Shown piece after piece: positions 1-12,850 of a stretch of DNA of 64,000 bases. Location: NCBI GenBank assembly GCA_029721515.1, contig CM056556.1, positions 2,356,501 through 2,420,500 on the forward strand, read 5' to 3'. The DNA comes from Synanceia verrucosa. Its lineage: Eukaryota > Chordata > Actinopteri > Perciformes > Synanceiidae. The notes under the pieces are model-generated. The model did no database searches and was not told where the DNA came from. It worked only from the letters and a program-made list of their open reading frames with translations. Position 1 is the stretch's first letter. The number at the start of each line of letters is the position of its first letter. Both the position numbers and the translations under genes were made by a program.

Positions 1-294
1 GCGCCCTGATGCCAGAGGTGAGGGCCAAATCCAGCGCATGCCAACACAACCTGCTGCCATGGCAACAGAGGAGGGAGGAGCCGGATGAAACCTCTCTTAA
101 TGTTAATGTAAAACAGCTCTGACAGCTGAAGCTCTAATAGTTAAGTCCAATAGTTTAAGTTAGCATTGACCTTGAATAGTTAAGGTTAGATATTGATCTT
201 TAAGAGATAAGAATAGACACTGATTTCAAATTTTTAAGTTAACATTGATCCCAAATACTTAAAGTTAGCATTGGCCTCTATGTAGTAAAGATTA
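1..294. repeat. Left flank with decayed copies of the 27-bp repeat
   Basis: From about 135 onward the sequence shows diverged versions of the adjacent 27-bp unit: pieces such as AATAGTTAAG, GTTAGCATTGA and GATATTGATCTTTAA recur roughly every 27 bases but with many substitutions. Bases 1-130 show no gene or repeat that I recognise. Decayed edge copies next to a homogeneous core are usual in minisatellites. Confidence 0.6.
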
Positions 295-3200
295 GACATT
301 GATCTCTAATAGTTAAGGTTACACATTGATCTATAATAGTTAAGGTTACACATCGATCTATAATAGTTAAGGTTACACATTGATCTCTAATAGTTAAGGT
401 TACACATTGATCTCTAATAGTTAAGGTTACACACTGATCTGTAATAGTTAAGGTTACACACTGATCTCTAATAGTTAAGGTTAGACACTGATCTATAATA
501 GTTAAGGTTACACACTGATCTATAATAGTTAAGGTTACACACTGATCTATAATAGTTAAGGTTACACACTGATCTATAATAGTTAAGGTTACACACTGAT
601 CTCTAATAGTTAAGGTTACACATTGATCTCTAATAGTTAAGGTTACACACTGATCTCTAATAGTTAAGGTTACACACTGATCTATAATAGTTAAGGTTAC
701 ACACTGATCTCTAATAGTTAAGGTTACACACTGATCTCTAATAGTTAAGGTTACACACTGATCTCTAATAGTTAAGGTTACACACTGATCTCTAATAGTT
801 AAGGTTACACACTGATCTCTAATAGTTAAGGTTACACACTGATCTCTAATAGTTAAGGTTACACACTGATCTCTAATAGTTAAGGTTACACACTGATCTC
901 TAATAGTTAAGGTTACACACTGATCTCTAATAGTTAAGGTTACACACTGATCTCTAATAGTTAAGGTTACACACTGATCTCTAATAGTTAAGGTTACACA
1001 CTGATCTCTAATAGTTAAGGTTACACACTGATCTATAATAGTTAAGGTTACACACTGATCTCTAATAGTTAAGGTTACACACTGATCTCTAATAGTTAAG
1101 GTTAGACATTGATCTATAATAGTTAAGGTTACACACTGATCTATAATAGTTAAGGTTACACACTGATCTATAATAGTTAAGGTTACACACTGATCTATAA
1201 TAGTTAAGGTTACACACTGATCTCTAATAGTTAAGGTTACACACTGATCTATAATAGTTAAGGTTACACACTGATCTCTAATAGTTAAGGTTACACACTG
1301 ATCTCTAATAGTTAAGGTTACACACTGATCTATAATAGTTAAGGTTACACATTGATCTATAATAGTTAAGGTTACACACTGATCTATAATAGTTAAGGTT
1401 AGACACTGATCTATAATAGTTAAGGTTACACACTGATCTCTAATAGTTAAGGTTAGACACTGATCTATAATAGTTAAGGTTACACACTGATCTCTAATAG
1501 TTAAGGTTACACACTGATCTCTAATAGTTAAGGTTACACACTGATCTCTAATAGTTAAGGTTACACACTGATCTCTAATAGTTAAGGTTACACACTGATC
1601 TCTAATAGTTAAGGTTACACACTGATCTCTAATAGTTAAGGTTACACATTGATCTCTAATAGTTAAGGTTACACACTGATCTATAATAGTTAAGGTTACA
1701 CATTGATCTATAATAGTTAAGGTTACACATTGATCTATAATAGTTAAGGTTACACATTGATCTATAATAGTTAAGGTTACACATTGATCTATAATAGTTA
1801 AGGTTACACATTGATCTATAATAGTTAAGGTTACACATTGATCTATAATAGTTAAGGTTACACATTGATCTATAATAGTTAAGGTTACACATTGATCTAT
1901 AATAGTTAAGGTTACACATTGATCTATAATAGTTAAGGTTACACACTGATCTATAATAGTTAAGGTTACACACTGATCTATAATAGTTAAGGTTACACAT
2001 TGATCTATAATAGTTAAGGTTACACACTGATCTCTAATAGTTAAGGTTACACACTGATCTCTAATAGTTAAGGTTACACACTGATCTCTAATAGTTAAGG
2101 TTACACACTGATCTCTAATAGTTAAGGTTACACACTGATCTGTAATAGTTAAGGTTACACACTGATCTGTAATAGTTAAGGTTACACATTGATCTGTAAT
2201 AGTTAAGGTTACACACTGATCTCTAATAGTTAAGGTTACACATTGATCTCTAATAGTTAAGGTTACACATTGATCTATAATAGTTAAGGTTACACATTGA
2301 TCTCTAATAGTTAAGGTTACACATTGATCTATAATAGTTAAGGTTACACACTGATCTATAATAGTTAAGGTTACACACTGATCTCTAATAGTTAAGGTTA
2401 CACACTGATCTCTAATAGTTAAGGTTACACACTGATCTCTAATAGTTAAGGTTACACACTGATCTCTAATAGTTAAGGTTACACACTGATCTCTAATAGT
2501 TAAGGTTACACACTGATCTCTAATAGTTAAGGTTACACACTGATCTGTAATAGTTAAGGTTACACACTGATCTCTAATAGTTAAGGTTACACACTGATCT
2601 CTAATAGTTAAGGTTACACACTGATCTCTAATAGTTAAGGTTACACACTGATCTGTAATAGTTAAGGTTACACACTGATCTGTAATAGTTAAGGTTACAC
2701 ACTGATCTGTAATAGTTAAGGTTACACACTGATCTGTAATAGTTAAGGTTACACACTGATCTCTAATAGTTAAGGTTACACACTGATCTGTAATAGTTAA
2801 GGTTACACACTGATCTGTAATAGTTAAGGTTACACACTGATCTGTAATAGTTAAGGTTACACACTGATCTATAATAGTTAAGGTTACACACTGATCTCTA
2901 ATAGTTAAGGTTACACACTGATCTCTAATAGTTAAGGTTACACACTGATCTCTAATAGTTAAGGTTACACACTGATCTCTAATAGTTAAGGTTACACATT
3001 GATCTCTAATAGTTAAGGTTACACATTGATCTCTAATAGTTAAGGTTACACATTGATCTATAATAGTTAAGGTTACACACTGATCTATAATAGTTAAGGT
3101 TACACACTGATCTATAATAGTTAAGGTTACACACTGATCTCTAATAGTTAAGGTTACACACTGATCTCTAATAGTTAAGGTTACACACTGATCTCTAATA

Positions 3201-4117
3201 GTTAAGGTTACACACTGATCTCTAATAGTTAAGGTTACACACTGATCTCTAATAGTTAAGGTTACACACTGATCTGTAATAGTTAAGGTTACACACTGAT
3301 CTCTAATAGTTAAGGTTACACACTGATCTGTAATAGTTAAGGTTACACACTGATCTGTAATAGTTAAGGTTACACACTGATCTGTAATAGTTAAGGTTAC
3401 ACACTGATCTGTAATAGTTAAGGTTACACACTGATCTCTAATAGTTAAGGTTACACACTGATCTGTAATAGTTAAGGTTACACACTGATCTCTAATAGTT
3501 AAGGTTACACACTGATCTCTAATAGTTAAGGTTACACACTGATCTCTAATAGTTAAGGTTACACACTGATCTCTAATAGTTAAGGTTACACACTGATCTG
3601 TAATAGTTAAGGTTACACACTGATCTCTAATAGTTAAGGTTACACACTGATCTGTAATAGTTAAGGTTACACACTGATCTATAATAGTTAAGGTTACACA
3701 CTGATCTGTAATAGTTAAGGTTACACACTGATCTATAATAGTTAAGGTTACACACTGATCTGTAATAGTTAAGGTTACACACTGATCTATAATAGTTAAG
3801 GTTACACACTGATCTGTAATAGTTAAGGTTACACATTGATCTATAATAGTTAAGGTTACACACTGATCTATAATAGTTAAGGTTACACATTGATCTGTAA
3901 TAGTTAAGGTTACACACTGATCTATAATAGTTAAGGTTACACATTGATCTGTAATAGTTAAGGTTACACATTGATCTATAATAGTTAAGGTTACACACTG
4001 ATCTGTAATAGTTAAGGTTACACATTGATCTATAATAGTTAAGGTTACACATTGATCTGTAATAGTTAAGGTTACACATTGATCTATAATAATTAAGGTT
4101 ACACATTGATCTCTGAG
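295..4117. repeat. 27-bp minisatellite, about 141 copies
   Basis: A 3.8-kb head-to-tail array whose unit contains GGTTACACACTGATCT followed by a variable base, then TAATAGTTAA. Two positions carry almost all variation: C or T in ACACTGA/ACATTGA, and C, A or G in ATCTCTAA/ATCTATAA/ATCTGTAA. A rarer variant is GGTTAGAC, for example near 481 and 1100. The period is a multiple of three and one minus-strand frame has no stop, giving a 1286-residue reading frame of near-perfect nonapeptides (DQCVTLTI plus R, T or I). No flanking exon, splice site or promoter supports it as a gene, so I call it non-coding. Variant types are clustered, which indicates local copy-to-copy homogenisation. Confidence 0.97.
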
Positions 4118-4458
4118 GTAAAGGTTGGGATAAAACACTGGTCTGAAAGTCAGTTTTTAGAAGTATTTGCAATTTGAAAAACGTTCAAAAGAAAAACAAC
4201 GTAAAATTAAAATTACTAACGTTCTCAGGTGTTACTTGCATTATGCTATGCTAACGACAGAAAGCTTGATTAATTCATATTTTTTTTCCCAGAAAACTCC
4301 TTCTCCACCCCCACCCCACCAGAAAGCAGCAGCAGGCCTACTTAATGAAAGCAGCCATCTCCCATGGGTGCTCTGTGCAGAGGGGGGTTCGTGAGCTGGG
4401 TATATTGATTGAATAGTACGACAGCGGTCCCTAGCAAATAGCATGTGTGCACCATCCT

Positions 4459-4501
<43 letters not shown>

Positions 4502-5689
4502 CAGCAGCTCATAGACATACAAACACACAACACAACACACACACCAGCTCTACAGAGAACCATTATCTCTGAGTCACAGACTGTCCCTATGCCAGGAATA
4601 ACTACACACTCACACACAAACACAAAGCCTCCAATCCCAGGCCCAGGCAGCCCGTTATATTCCTACGTCATCCACAGAGACGCACAATAAGTCAAAATCA
4701 CATCCGTGCAGTTAAAGTACAGCAAATGTCACCAATGCGAAAGCGCCTCGAACAATAAAGAGTCATCATTTTCACCTGAAAGCATGTGTTTCCTGCCGGC
4801 GCTGCAGCCACCAGAGCCATGCTGATTTTTATTCCAGCCATGTAATGAGGGACTGAATCACACCTGGGATGCTCAGTGAATGCAATTAAAGGAAATTAAC
4901 TAGCTGGTAGGACAGAAAACCAGCAGTGTGCTGGGTCCTAAAGACCAGGACTGAAAAACCATTGTTTGGGTCTGCAGGAGACCAAAGAAAGAGGGTGCAT
5001 GTATGCAGCAAAATGAAACTAAATCTCAATTCATGTCTTTACCTCCATGGTCTAAGATGTTATACAGATGTATTAAATGTCAATCTGGCTTCATAACCAG
5101 TCTGGATTAAGAGCTACTTAAAAATTATGTTCCCATCCAACTAAACTGTATCCCAAAACAGCCTGAAATTAAAAATCGACATTATAGCAGAGGAAAAAGT
5201 ATCGTAATATATTGCCATATCAAAATCTTTTCCCACCCCTACATCAAACTGATGAGACGGATCGTGGTTGAAAGTCCATTAAAAGAAAAGCAAATGAAAC
5301 AGATGAAAAGTGGCGAGTACCAGCATTAACCGTCAAATTAGGACAGTGAAAGTGTCATTTAATCTGTAATTTGTATTTAACTGTTGAATTTGCTGGGTTG
5401 TTTTGGGGGATGCTCTGAAGTCAGTTGGTCTATTTGTTATTACTGGATAAGTGGTCTGAAATAGGTCCAGAGAACAACACAAGGTCTATTTTTTAAGACA
5501 ATTTCCATATGCAGGCGTCTGTTTTTAACAGCGAGGATACCAGGAAGATGTTTTTACACGACATGTCTCTGGAGGAACAGTAATAATAAGCCATATTCCT
5601 GGCTGCAGCCACCAGCCTCAGTAACCTGAGGACAACGAGCTGTTTATAACAGATAAAAATATAAATATATGAGAGGATACCTCAGGAAT
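4118..5689. other. Non-coding stretch with a CA microsatellite
   Basis: No exon or RNA gene is supported. It holds a (CA)n tract at about 4460-4500, followed by CA-rich imperfect sequence to about 4625. The rest (4690-5690) is unique-looking AT-rich sequence with no recognisable structure. Confidence 0.6.
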
Positions 5690-6020
5690 AATGAGGTCAC
5701 TTTGCATATCTGCAGGCAAGATATACTGTATATGCAGGTGGTGTGTGTGTGTGTATCGGTGCATGTCTGTATGTGTGTGTTTGTGAGCGCCCTGCCTAAT
5801 TAGATAAAGAGAAGTGAATTAGCAGAGTCCACAGTGCAGAATGATGTTACACAGCCTAACCACGCCTAGCTGAGACCCACTAATCACCACTCGTTAGGCT
5901 CAATGAAGACTGTGTGTGGATTGTTTGTGTGCAGTCGTGGCGTGGGTGTGTGTCTTTTCTCATTACCCGTGTTGAAACGAGGTAATTAGCGAGGCTAAAT
6001 GATAATAAGCCCTAAAACAC
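5690..6020. promoter_or_regulatory. Candidate TAAT-rich regulatory stretch (weak)
   Basis: Low-repeat sequence with several homeodomain-type cores: CCTAATTAGATAAAG near 5795, GAATTAGCAG near 5815, and GAGGTAATTAGCGAGG near 5978. It is interrupted by a GT-rich run at about 5740-5780. Clusters of TAATTA in unique sequence are common in vertebrate non-coding enhancers. This is inference from composition only, since no alignment could be run. Confidence 0.2.
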
Positions 6021-8510
6021 ACATGGATGGGAAGAGACAAAGACAGAGGTTGTGGGGCGTAGAAGCCCAGTAGAGGATCTCCAACACCGGATCAGAGCTG
6101 GTGGAGGCACCGAAAATCAAACGGCCAGCATGACCACCGTACATCTCTGTATATCCTGTGGGAATAAAACCAGGGAGCTAATGAATGCTGGGAAATGTTC
6201 CTGAACTGCCCCTGGGTGATAAAAGTGCACTGGAAGAGAGCGCCAGAGCTGGAGGGACACTTAAAGGGGAATAAAACATACAGCAAAGGTAAGGTCGTTA
6301 TTCAAGTGTTAGATTTGGCAGCTCGGAGCTGGGAACCGTGGCCTGTCTGGGACACACTCGGCCGCTCAGTGAGATGTATATCTGTCGGCCAAGCATGCAT
6401 AAAACACACACACCTATGTCTGCCTGAGCCTGAAGCAGCCATCAAAAGCTGGTGAGTGTGCAGCTTCCAGCAGAGTGTTTAGAAAGCAAACAGTCCCGAC
6501 ACAAGGCTTTCATTCTGCTCCACCACCAGGACCAGGATTCACAGGCACCTGGCCGGGCATCTCCAAACCTTCAGCAGGTCTACGAACCATTCCAGAGGTC
6601 AAAACCAGACCGGCATCACCTGTTTACCTGGTCCAGACCTTTTTATTCAGGACAGGTTATCAGCTGTGACACGATCAAAGAACACTACGCCACACTCAAG
6701 ACCAACGTTTCTTGGGTTCTTGTGGAAATAATCTGATAAAATAACAGGTAGAAAGTATAGAAGCGTCTTTATCTTATCTTTGTTCATTTATATTGTATAT
6801 TTAGAAGCTCTCTGAGGCTAATCCAAATAAAGTCAACTTCACGATATTTGCTGACTTTTTTCATCTGTTGCTTTTCAGACAATTATACACTAGTTATTAG
6901 TCCCGTACATGTCCAAGTTACTTGTTACCTATTTAGATATATTTTTGTACTTGACACACTTGTTTAATTATGTCACAGCATCAATTTCCTTCTACTCAGT
7001 GGACACAGGGTGGTTCGCTTTCACTGACGCTCCGCTACAACCCGTTAAATCACGCAATTATACGTGAATTTGCGAGATGTCATTCTTGCAATTCCAGCTG
7101 TCCGGCGGAGCCACATCCGACGGATGACGGATATCAGCGTCATTCCTCATCCACTGGAAATGATGTTGAAGCATCACCTGGTTAGAAGGGAGGTGAGGGA
7201 ATCTACATCATCCAGTCTCTCCCAAAAACCTCAATATGAACTCAATATTACATCCATGCTGCTGGTGAGACACCATGACCCACCTCCGAGCTCAATATGT
7301 GGTCGGATAATAAAAAAAATGGCGGAGACAAACACACACAAACACACTGACACACAATGAACAGGTGCAGCCAGACACAACGACACCCTGGTTGTGTGTT
7401 GGGCAGTTATATAAAGAGTTCATCTCTTAGCCTGTGTGTGTTTTCACAATCCAAGGCCTCCTCCTCTCCAGAGAGGAGATCTGCTGACACACACCAGCAG
7501 ATACAGACACACACCTCACATATGCAGGTATATACACACCACAGCGACTCACGGGAGGAGCAGCGACGAGGGAGCGCAGCACCCAAACACCAACATCTAG
7601 AAACAGGATGATGAAAGAAGCGCTGGCGTCATGGAAGGAAACGCCAAAGACACAAACACACACACTCGATCGAAACATCGAAGAGAAAACACACAAACAA
7701 AAGGTTTAAATGCTGCAATACAGACAAAACCAGCGAGCGCTGTCACAAGCAGGCAATAATAGTTCACACACACACAGGAACTGTTTTCCTGTAGCAGCCT
7801 TGGGGAAATTAAAACTACATTATGGAACTCCAGAGGGTAGGAGCGAGAGAGGGATGGAGAAGAGGAAAAAAGAGAGAGAGAGGAGGGCTAGTGTCCTGTT
7901 TTCCTCAGCTCTGGTCATCATCAAGACATCACAGCGAAGCAGGAGAGAAGAGATGCTGCCTCAAATATCGAACATCATCACTTCCTCATGTCCAGTGCTA
8001 ACAGACTGAGCTCCACACTTCAATCCTCACCTCAAGTCGATTTCAAGATATGGCACACACATTTGTCAGGTTTTGGAAGTAATTTTCTTTCAGATTTATT
8101 ATTATTTCACAACTAAATCAAATAATTAAGACTCTGGAGGATAATGCTATCCAAACACTAAAGTGCAATTGCAATGTTTTCAGTATTTTCACCTACTTAA
8201 TGGAATTTTAAGAAGACATGGAAGCATTTACTGTAGTTCCAGTTTCTAGTTGTCTTTGCATGAATGGATTATCGATTGGCCTACTGTACGATCCAACACA
8301 CACTTTCCTGTCATCTGATTGGTGGAGGCGACTTTCAGGCCGACGGCACACACACTCACACACACTCACATTCACACAGTGCTGAAGCTGTGAGGAACAA
8401 TGAGGCATTGCCGTCTCAGTTTCTCAGTTTCAGCTCGGGGATCTGACCAACCTTTTCCATGATGACTCACCGCCTCTTTCTGTGTGACTCTGACATCCAA
8501 GAGAAACACT
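6021..8510. other. Non-coding stretch, nothing gene-like
   Basis: Only short open frames without splice context or recognisable domains. CA-rich imperfect tracts occur around 7325-7350, 7490-7540, 7645-7700 and 8340-8380. No RNA gene or full mobile element was seen. Confidence 0.5.
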
Positions 8511-8520
8511 AAGTGAGCGT

Positions 8521-8546
8521 CGTGTGTGTGTGTGTGTGTGTGTGTA
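8521..8546. repeat. GT microsatellite
   Basis: A pure (GT)n run of about 12 units following CGTC. Confidence 0.9.
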
Positions 8547-8699
8547 GTCTATAGTCTACGAACTGAGAAAAAAAACAAGACTCCAGAGAAAGACAGCAGG
8601 ATTTAAATGCAAACACACTCATGCCTTTAAAGAGTCCTCCTGTCAGGGTGATAAACAAGACTCAAGTGTTAGCAGACACTGTTTATGTCGACAAACGTG

Positions 8700-9300
8700 T
8701 TACTTTAACATAAAATGTCATCTTTTCCTAAACCTAACCGAGAAGTTTTTGTCACATAGCTTCCATACTTAGGTTACGCCACAAATTTCTGAATCACATC
8801 AGAAACAGTTTTTTTAGTAAGTTAGTAGACATATAAACTATGCATGCAATACAGAGATAAGAATAATAAAGTTGTTAAGAATAAATATGAAAAAAACTCA
8901 GTTTTTGTCATCGTAGTTAAGTTACGCCACTTCCATTGCAGCGAAACATAACATAATCTTTTCCTAATCATAACTAAGTGTTAACTCTCACTAAGCAATC
9001 TTCACTAAAGTAGTTTTACTACCTAAACCTTTCCTGTGAAGTTTATTTACTCCAAAGCAAAATGAGGAATAGCTTTTCGTAAGATAAACAGTTTTTAAAG
9101 ATATGGGACTGATATGAAATCAGTTCAGATTTTTTCTGTTTAAGTATGAACAAATAACTCAATATAAAGAGCAGAAAACGGCTGGTGGATCAAAAAAGAC
9201 ATGTAACTTCCGTACCTAAACCTAACCAAGCAGTTTTTCCCAGTTAACGCCAGTGTTTAAGTCATAAATTAACCTCAATTTTTTTCCTAATTCTAACCAA
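8700..9300. repeat. Degenerate CCTAAACCTAACC / CTTCCGTACTTAAGTTACGCC repeat family
   Basis: Repeated loosely related phrases (CCTAAACCTAACC, AGTTTTTGTCACAT, CTTCCATACTTAGG, GTTACGCCAC) recur every 60-90 bases with heavy divergence. The same family appears at about 13870-14070, 15480-16260, 28070-28180 and 39010-39090. I recognise it as a diffuse fish-type repeat but cannot assign a named family. No coding content. Confidence 0.55.
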
Positions 9301-9317
9301 CATTTTGTTACGTCCTG

Positions 9318-9467
9318 ACTACATCTCCCAGAAGCCCCAATATTACTCACAGGCTGTGATCGGCAACCAGCTGCCGAAAAAACACTTTGACTTATTTTTA
9401 CGTCGATGGTTCTCAAGCGTCGGATTTCAACAACATCAAAATACGTCAATGACACTCAAAGAGTTAA
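9318..9467 (-). mobile_element. TTAA MITE, 5' end fragment
   Basis: Reverse complement of the left ~150 bp of the element seen complete at 30591-31088. It ends in GACACTCAAAGAG before TTAA (9464-9467), carries the internal ACTACATCTCCCAGAAGCC (9318-9336), and is broken just beyond that motif. Confidence 0.8.
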
Positions 9468-10347
9468 CGTAAATACACTTCTGCTACCTGCCCAAGTCCC
9501 TCATTTCCTTTTAGTCTTCTTGGAAAATTATTTTTTGTCTCCCAACACTCAGAGGGAGTGAGGAAACAAGGGAGGAAACAAGAGAGGAAAGGGAGCTGTA
9601 ACCTAACCAAACCCTGTCCAGTGAAGGGGCAATGAGGGCAGATGGAAAGACAGCTGGAGGACACCTTTGACCTCCAGGAAAGGAAAGGAAAGGAAAGGAG
9701 GAGACATAGGGAGGTTGGCTGCATGCTATTCCCTCTGAGTCACCCTCCCACCTCCCTTTGCCTTCCCTCCCACGGGTCTTTCCAAACTCAACAGACATTT
9801 TCCAGAGAAAATGAACAAGAAACGGGGAAAGAGAAAAAAGAAAGTAAGAATGGAGGTTTGTGAATTTAACAGCAGAAATAAGAAAAAGACAGTAATTAAT
9901 CAATCATCATTGATACATTACTGTTTTCATTTTTAAGTGTATATATGATTATATTGTACCCTGTACAGCACACTGGTCAACTGAAAAAAGTGCTTTCTGA
10001 CTTAGAATAAAATAAAATAGAACAAAAAAATGGAGTAAGTTTTGGGATGGGCACACTACACATGGCAGATACATGTTAAATGTTACGTATAGATGTTTAG
10101 CAACCAACCAGATGAAAAAGTCAGCATATATACAAACTAGGAAAGAAAACACAAGTAATGCACATGTTGCAAAATGAATAGAGAAGAGCTTCAGGAGGGC
10201 AGAAAGAGGCGAAACATGCAGAGAAAAAGTGATGCAGAGGATTCTGGGATGGGGAATTGATGGCGAAATCCAAATTGAAAGAGTGGCTGAGTAAGGAAAT
10301 ATGGGACAGAATGTTTTTTTTTTATTATGGGATGTAGAGTGTGAGAA

Positions 10348-10386
<39 letters not shown>

Positions 10387-11375
10387 ATGGGACTGCAGCT
10401 TCCTGCAGGATCTGACACACACAGCAGTTCTAGCGAGCCACCCAGGACCTCAGTCAGCACCCCCCTTAACATGCACACTCATATAGAGCGCCCCTGGAGG
10501 AGCGTTAGCGCCGCTCTGGATGGGAGGCTTCAGGACGTCATCGACACCCCAAGGGTCACGCTTTCCTATCCTCCCATCCCCGAAGAGCTGAGCGAGAGAC
10601 GGAGGTGGAGAGAGAGAGAGAGATAACTGCATATTTACCACATTCAGCAGTATCTTATTTCCCTGTTGGGATGGAGTCAGAGGAAGAAGCGTTTAACTGT
10701 TCTCAGAGCAGACAGAAAAACTAGCTGCAGCTGACAAACGCTAGTCAAACTTGTTTGTAAGATACGATCGTTCCTGTGGCGTTAATGACGAAGGCGAGAA
10801 AATGTACGGTGAGCACGCAGAGCCAGAAGATGCACCGTTTCTCACCTGGAAATATGCGATAGAGGTAAAACTACTAAGGTTACAACTGACAAACAACATT
10901 ATTTTTGTTTGGTTTGTAAAAACGTCAGAAAATTGGGCTTTATCTCAAAGATATTCAGGATACCAGGACATATTCACATTTAAGAAGCTGAAATTTTGAT
11001 TGTTTTTCTTAAGAAAACACTCTGTGAGTAGTATAATAGAGGATTAATCGATTAATCGCTGCAGCTTTGTATAACTATATATAACTGAAAACCCCCCAAA
11101 AGAGTGAAATACAGCAACAATGGCAAACAAATCGATGAGCTTTTGTCTTAATTTTTGTTAGACGTGTCTTTGATATTTTAAGCACAAATCCATCAGGTTA
11201 AAAAAACTTTTTTCTCTTGATTAATCAATTACTTTTTTAGTCTCTCAAAATGCCGCAAAATGGTGCAAATACAGGCTTTAGGAAACACTGATCCACGAGA
11301 TGGAGTCCTCAAATGTCTCAAAGATATGTTTACTGTCATAGAGGAGGAAAGAAACCAGGAAATATTCACATCTGA
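9468..11375. other. Non-coding stretch with GT and purine/pyrimidine tracts
   Basis: Contains a (GT)n run at about 10351-10386, a GGAAA-rich tract near 9675-9700, and a GA run at about 10607-10622. Several short frames exist on both strands, but none shows splice context or a known domain. Confidence 0.5.
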
Positions 11376-11607
11376 TTCACTGAGTGTCGCCCCTTTTATA
11401 AAAGAGAAAGTGTCTCCAGCCTTTTTGTCCATTTTGAGTCACATTTCTAGACCCACAGAATATTTTGTACTATGTCTCTGAAAACACTGAATAGCTCAAA
11501 TGAAAGAAGAGACTCTCTATTTCATCATGAAAAAATGTTTGTTTTTACCTTGTTCCATTCTTGTTTTATCAGAGGTAGAGTAGAGGACACTTTCACCAAA
11601 ATGTTGT
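11376..11607 (-). mobile_element. TTAA MITE, 3' half fragment
   Basis: Reverse complement of the right part of the 30591-31088 element: it shares TTTGTCCATTTTGAGTCA, the TCTAGACCCACAGAATATTT segment and AGGTAGAGTAGAGGACACTT. The terminal repeat is decayed (ACTGAGTGTCGCC) and the left half is missing. Confidence 0.8.
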
Positions 11608-12325
11608 TGGGAAATAAACAACCACGTCAGTTCTAGCGAAGCAAAAAAGAAGCAAATTTCGAATTTCCATCTCAGGATGGAAACCAGAGGGACAGAAGAG
11701 CGGAGGGGGAAATACAACAGCTGGTTTGGAGAAACAAAATCCAAGAAAAGAAGAAGAAGAAAAGCCCTACCATCTCCCTGACTTCCTCCCAGGATATCAC
11801 CAGACCACAAACCTCCCCGTCCACCCATCTTCCTCCCTCCTCATCCCCTTTCTCATCTCTCTTTCCATTTAGTCCGACTCCCAAGACCAACCAGTCCTTC
11901 TGTTTTTTCTTCAGTTTCTCCATGTTCACCTCATCCCTCCATCTTTGTCTCCTTCATATAAACCATGCAGACTTGATGTGTACTGGGATGTATAGACTTT
12001 TATCGGAGTCTGTTCACAAACCTGTCTGGACAGTTGATTCATCCCAGGTTCCTCCACACTCTGAAGACTCTCCTTCTTCTACCGCTGAGGAGAAAGCCAG
12101 AGAGACAGAAAAAAAGTCAATTAAAATGTATGTTTATAGTATTTGACCATGAACAAAAAAAAAAACAGGAATGAAAAATTAGCTCAAACTGAAAAATTTA
12201 ATCCATAATCTGTTCAGTTATTTCATCTAGTATCAATCCCAAACATTAATTGGTTCTCACTCCTAAATTATGATGATGTGTAAATTAAAATTGAGCAAGA
12301 ACAATTTAACTAATGGTGTGAGCAA
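11608..12325. other. Non-coding stretch, nothing recognised
   Basis: AT-rich unique sequence with a purine-rich patch near 11740-11760 and pyrimidine-rich sequence at 11760-11940. No gene signal. Confidence 0.5.
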
Positions 12326-12329
12326 ACAC

Positions 12330-12850
12330 TAGTGCTCTGGCGATACGATACGTATCACGATACAGGGTTAATGATACAATATTTATCAGCAAAGCTGTAA
12401 GCAAGGTAGTTAAAGCCATGACCATGAGCAAAGATGTGCTTTCATTTACAGATTAAAAAAAATACACAAAAATTAAGAACTATTTAATAATCTGTGAATC
12501 GATTCAGTAATTTCGTCCAGTATAAACGCCAAATATTAGTTAATTCTAGCTCCTACGTTGAGAGGATTTGCTGCTTTTCTCTCTCTTATGTGATATAAAA
12601 GTTTACGTTTTGTTCAAACAGAACAAGATACATGATGGTGCGACCCAACAGTGGCATTGTGTATTGGCAGAGCGCCTTGGTTGGTTCATACTGCTGGTTT
12701 CCTTTGTTTTTCTAGTTGCATACGCTGCCAGAACACAGACTCTGATTTCTAAGAGGTTAATTACAGATATTTGAGCGCTTTGAGAACCACTACAGTATCG
12801 CAAAACATAACATCGCAATACCCTTTATCGTAATTATTACACCCCTACCC
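12330..12850. mobile_element. hAT-like MITE remnant (GATACGATACGTATCACG type)
   Basis: The left side reads GCGATACGATACGTATCACG. The right side has GTATCGCAAAACATAACATCG and ends TTACACCCCTACC. This is the pattern of fish short non-autonomous DNA elements whose ends read as GATACGATA in inverted orientation. Target duplication is not clear, so boundaries are approximate. Confidence 0.45.

Noticed and set aside
295..4117. A CRISPR array, because of regular repeats
   Set aside because: The units are directly adjacent with no unique spacers, and the window is a vertebrate genome.
295..4117. Telomeric repeats, because of the GGTTA words
   Set aside because: The unit is 27 bp with a single GGTTA; there are no (TTAGGG)n runs.
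278..4138. A 1286-residue minus-strand protein of nonapeptide repeats
   Set aside because: It is a by-product of a 27-bp tandem array with no stop in that frame. The main variable base changes amino acids freely, and there is no promoter, splice or flanking coding support.
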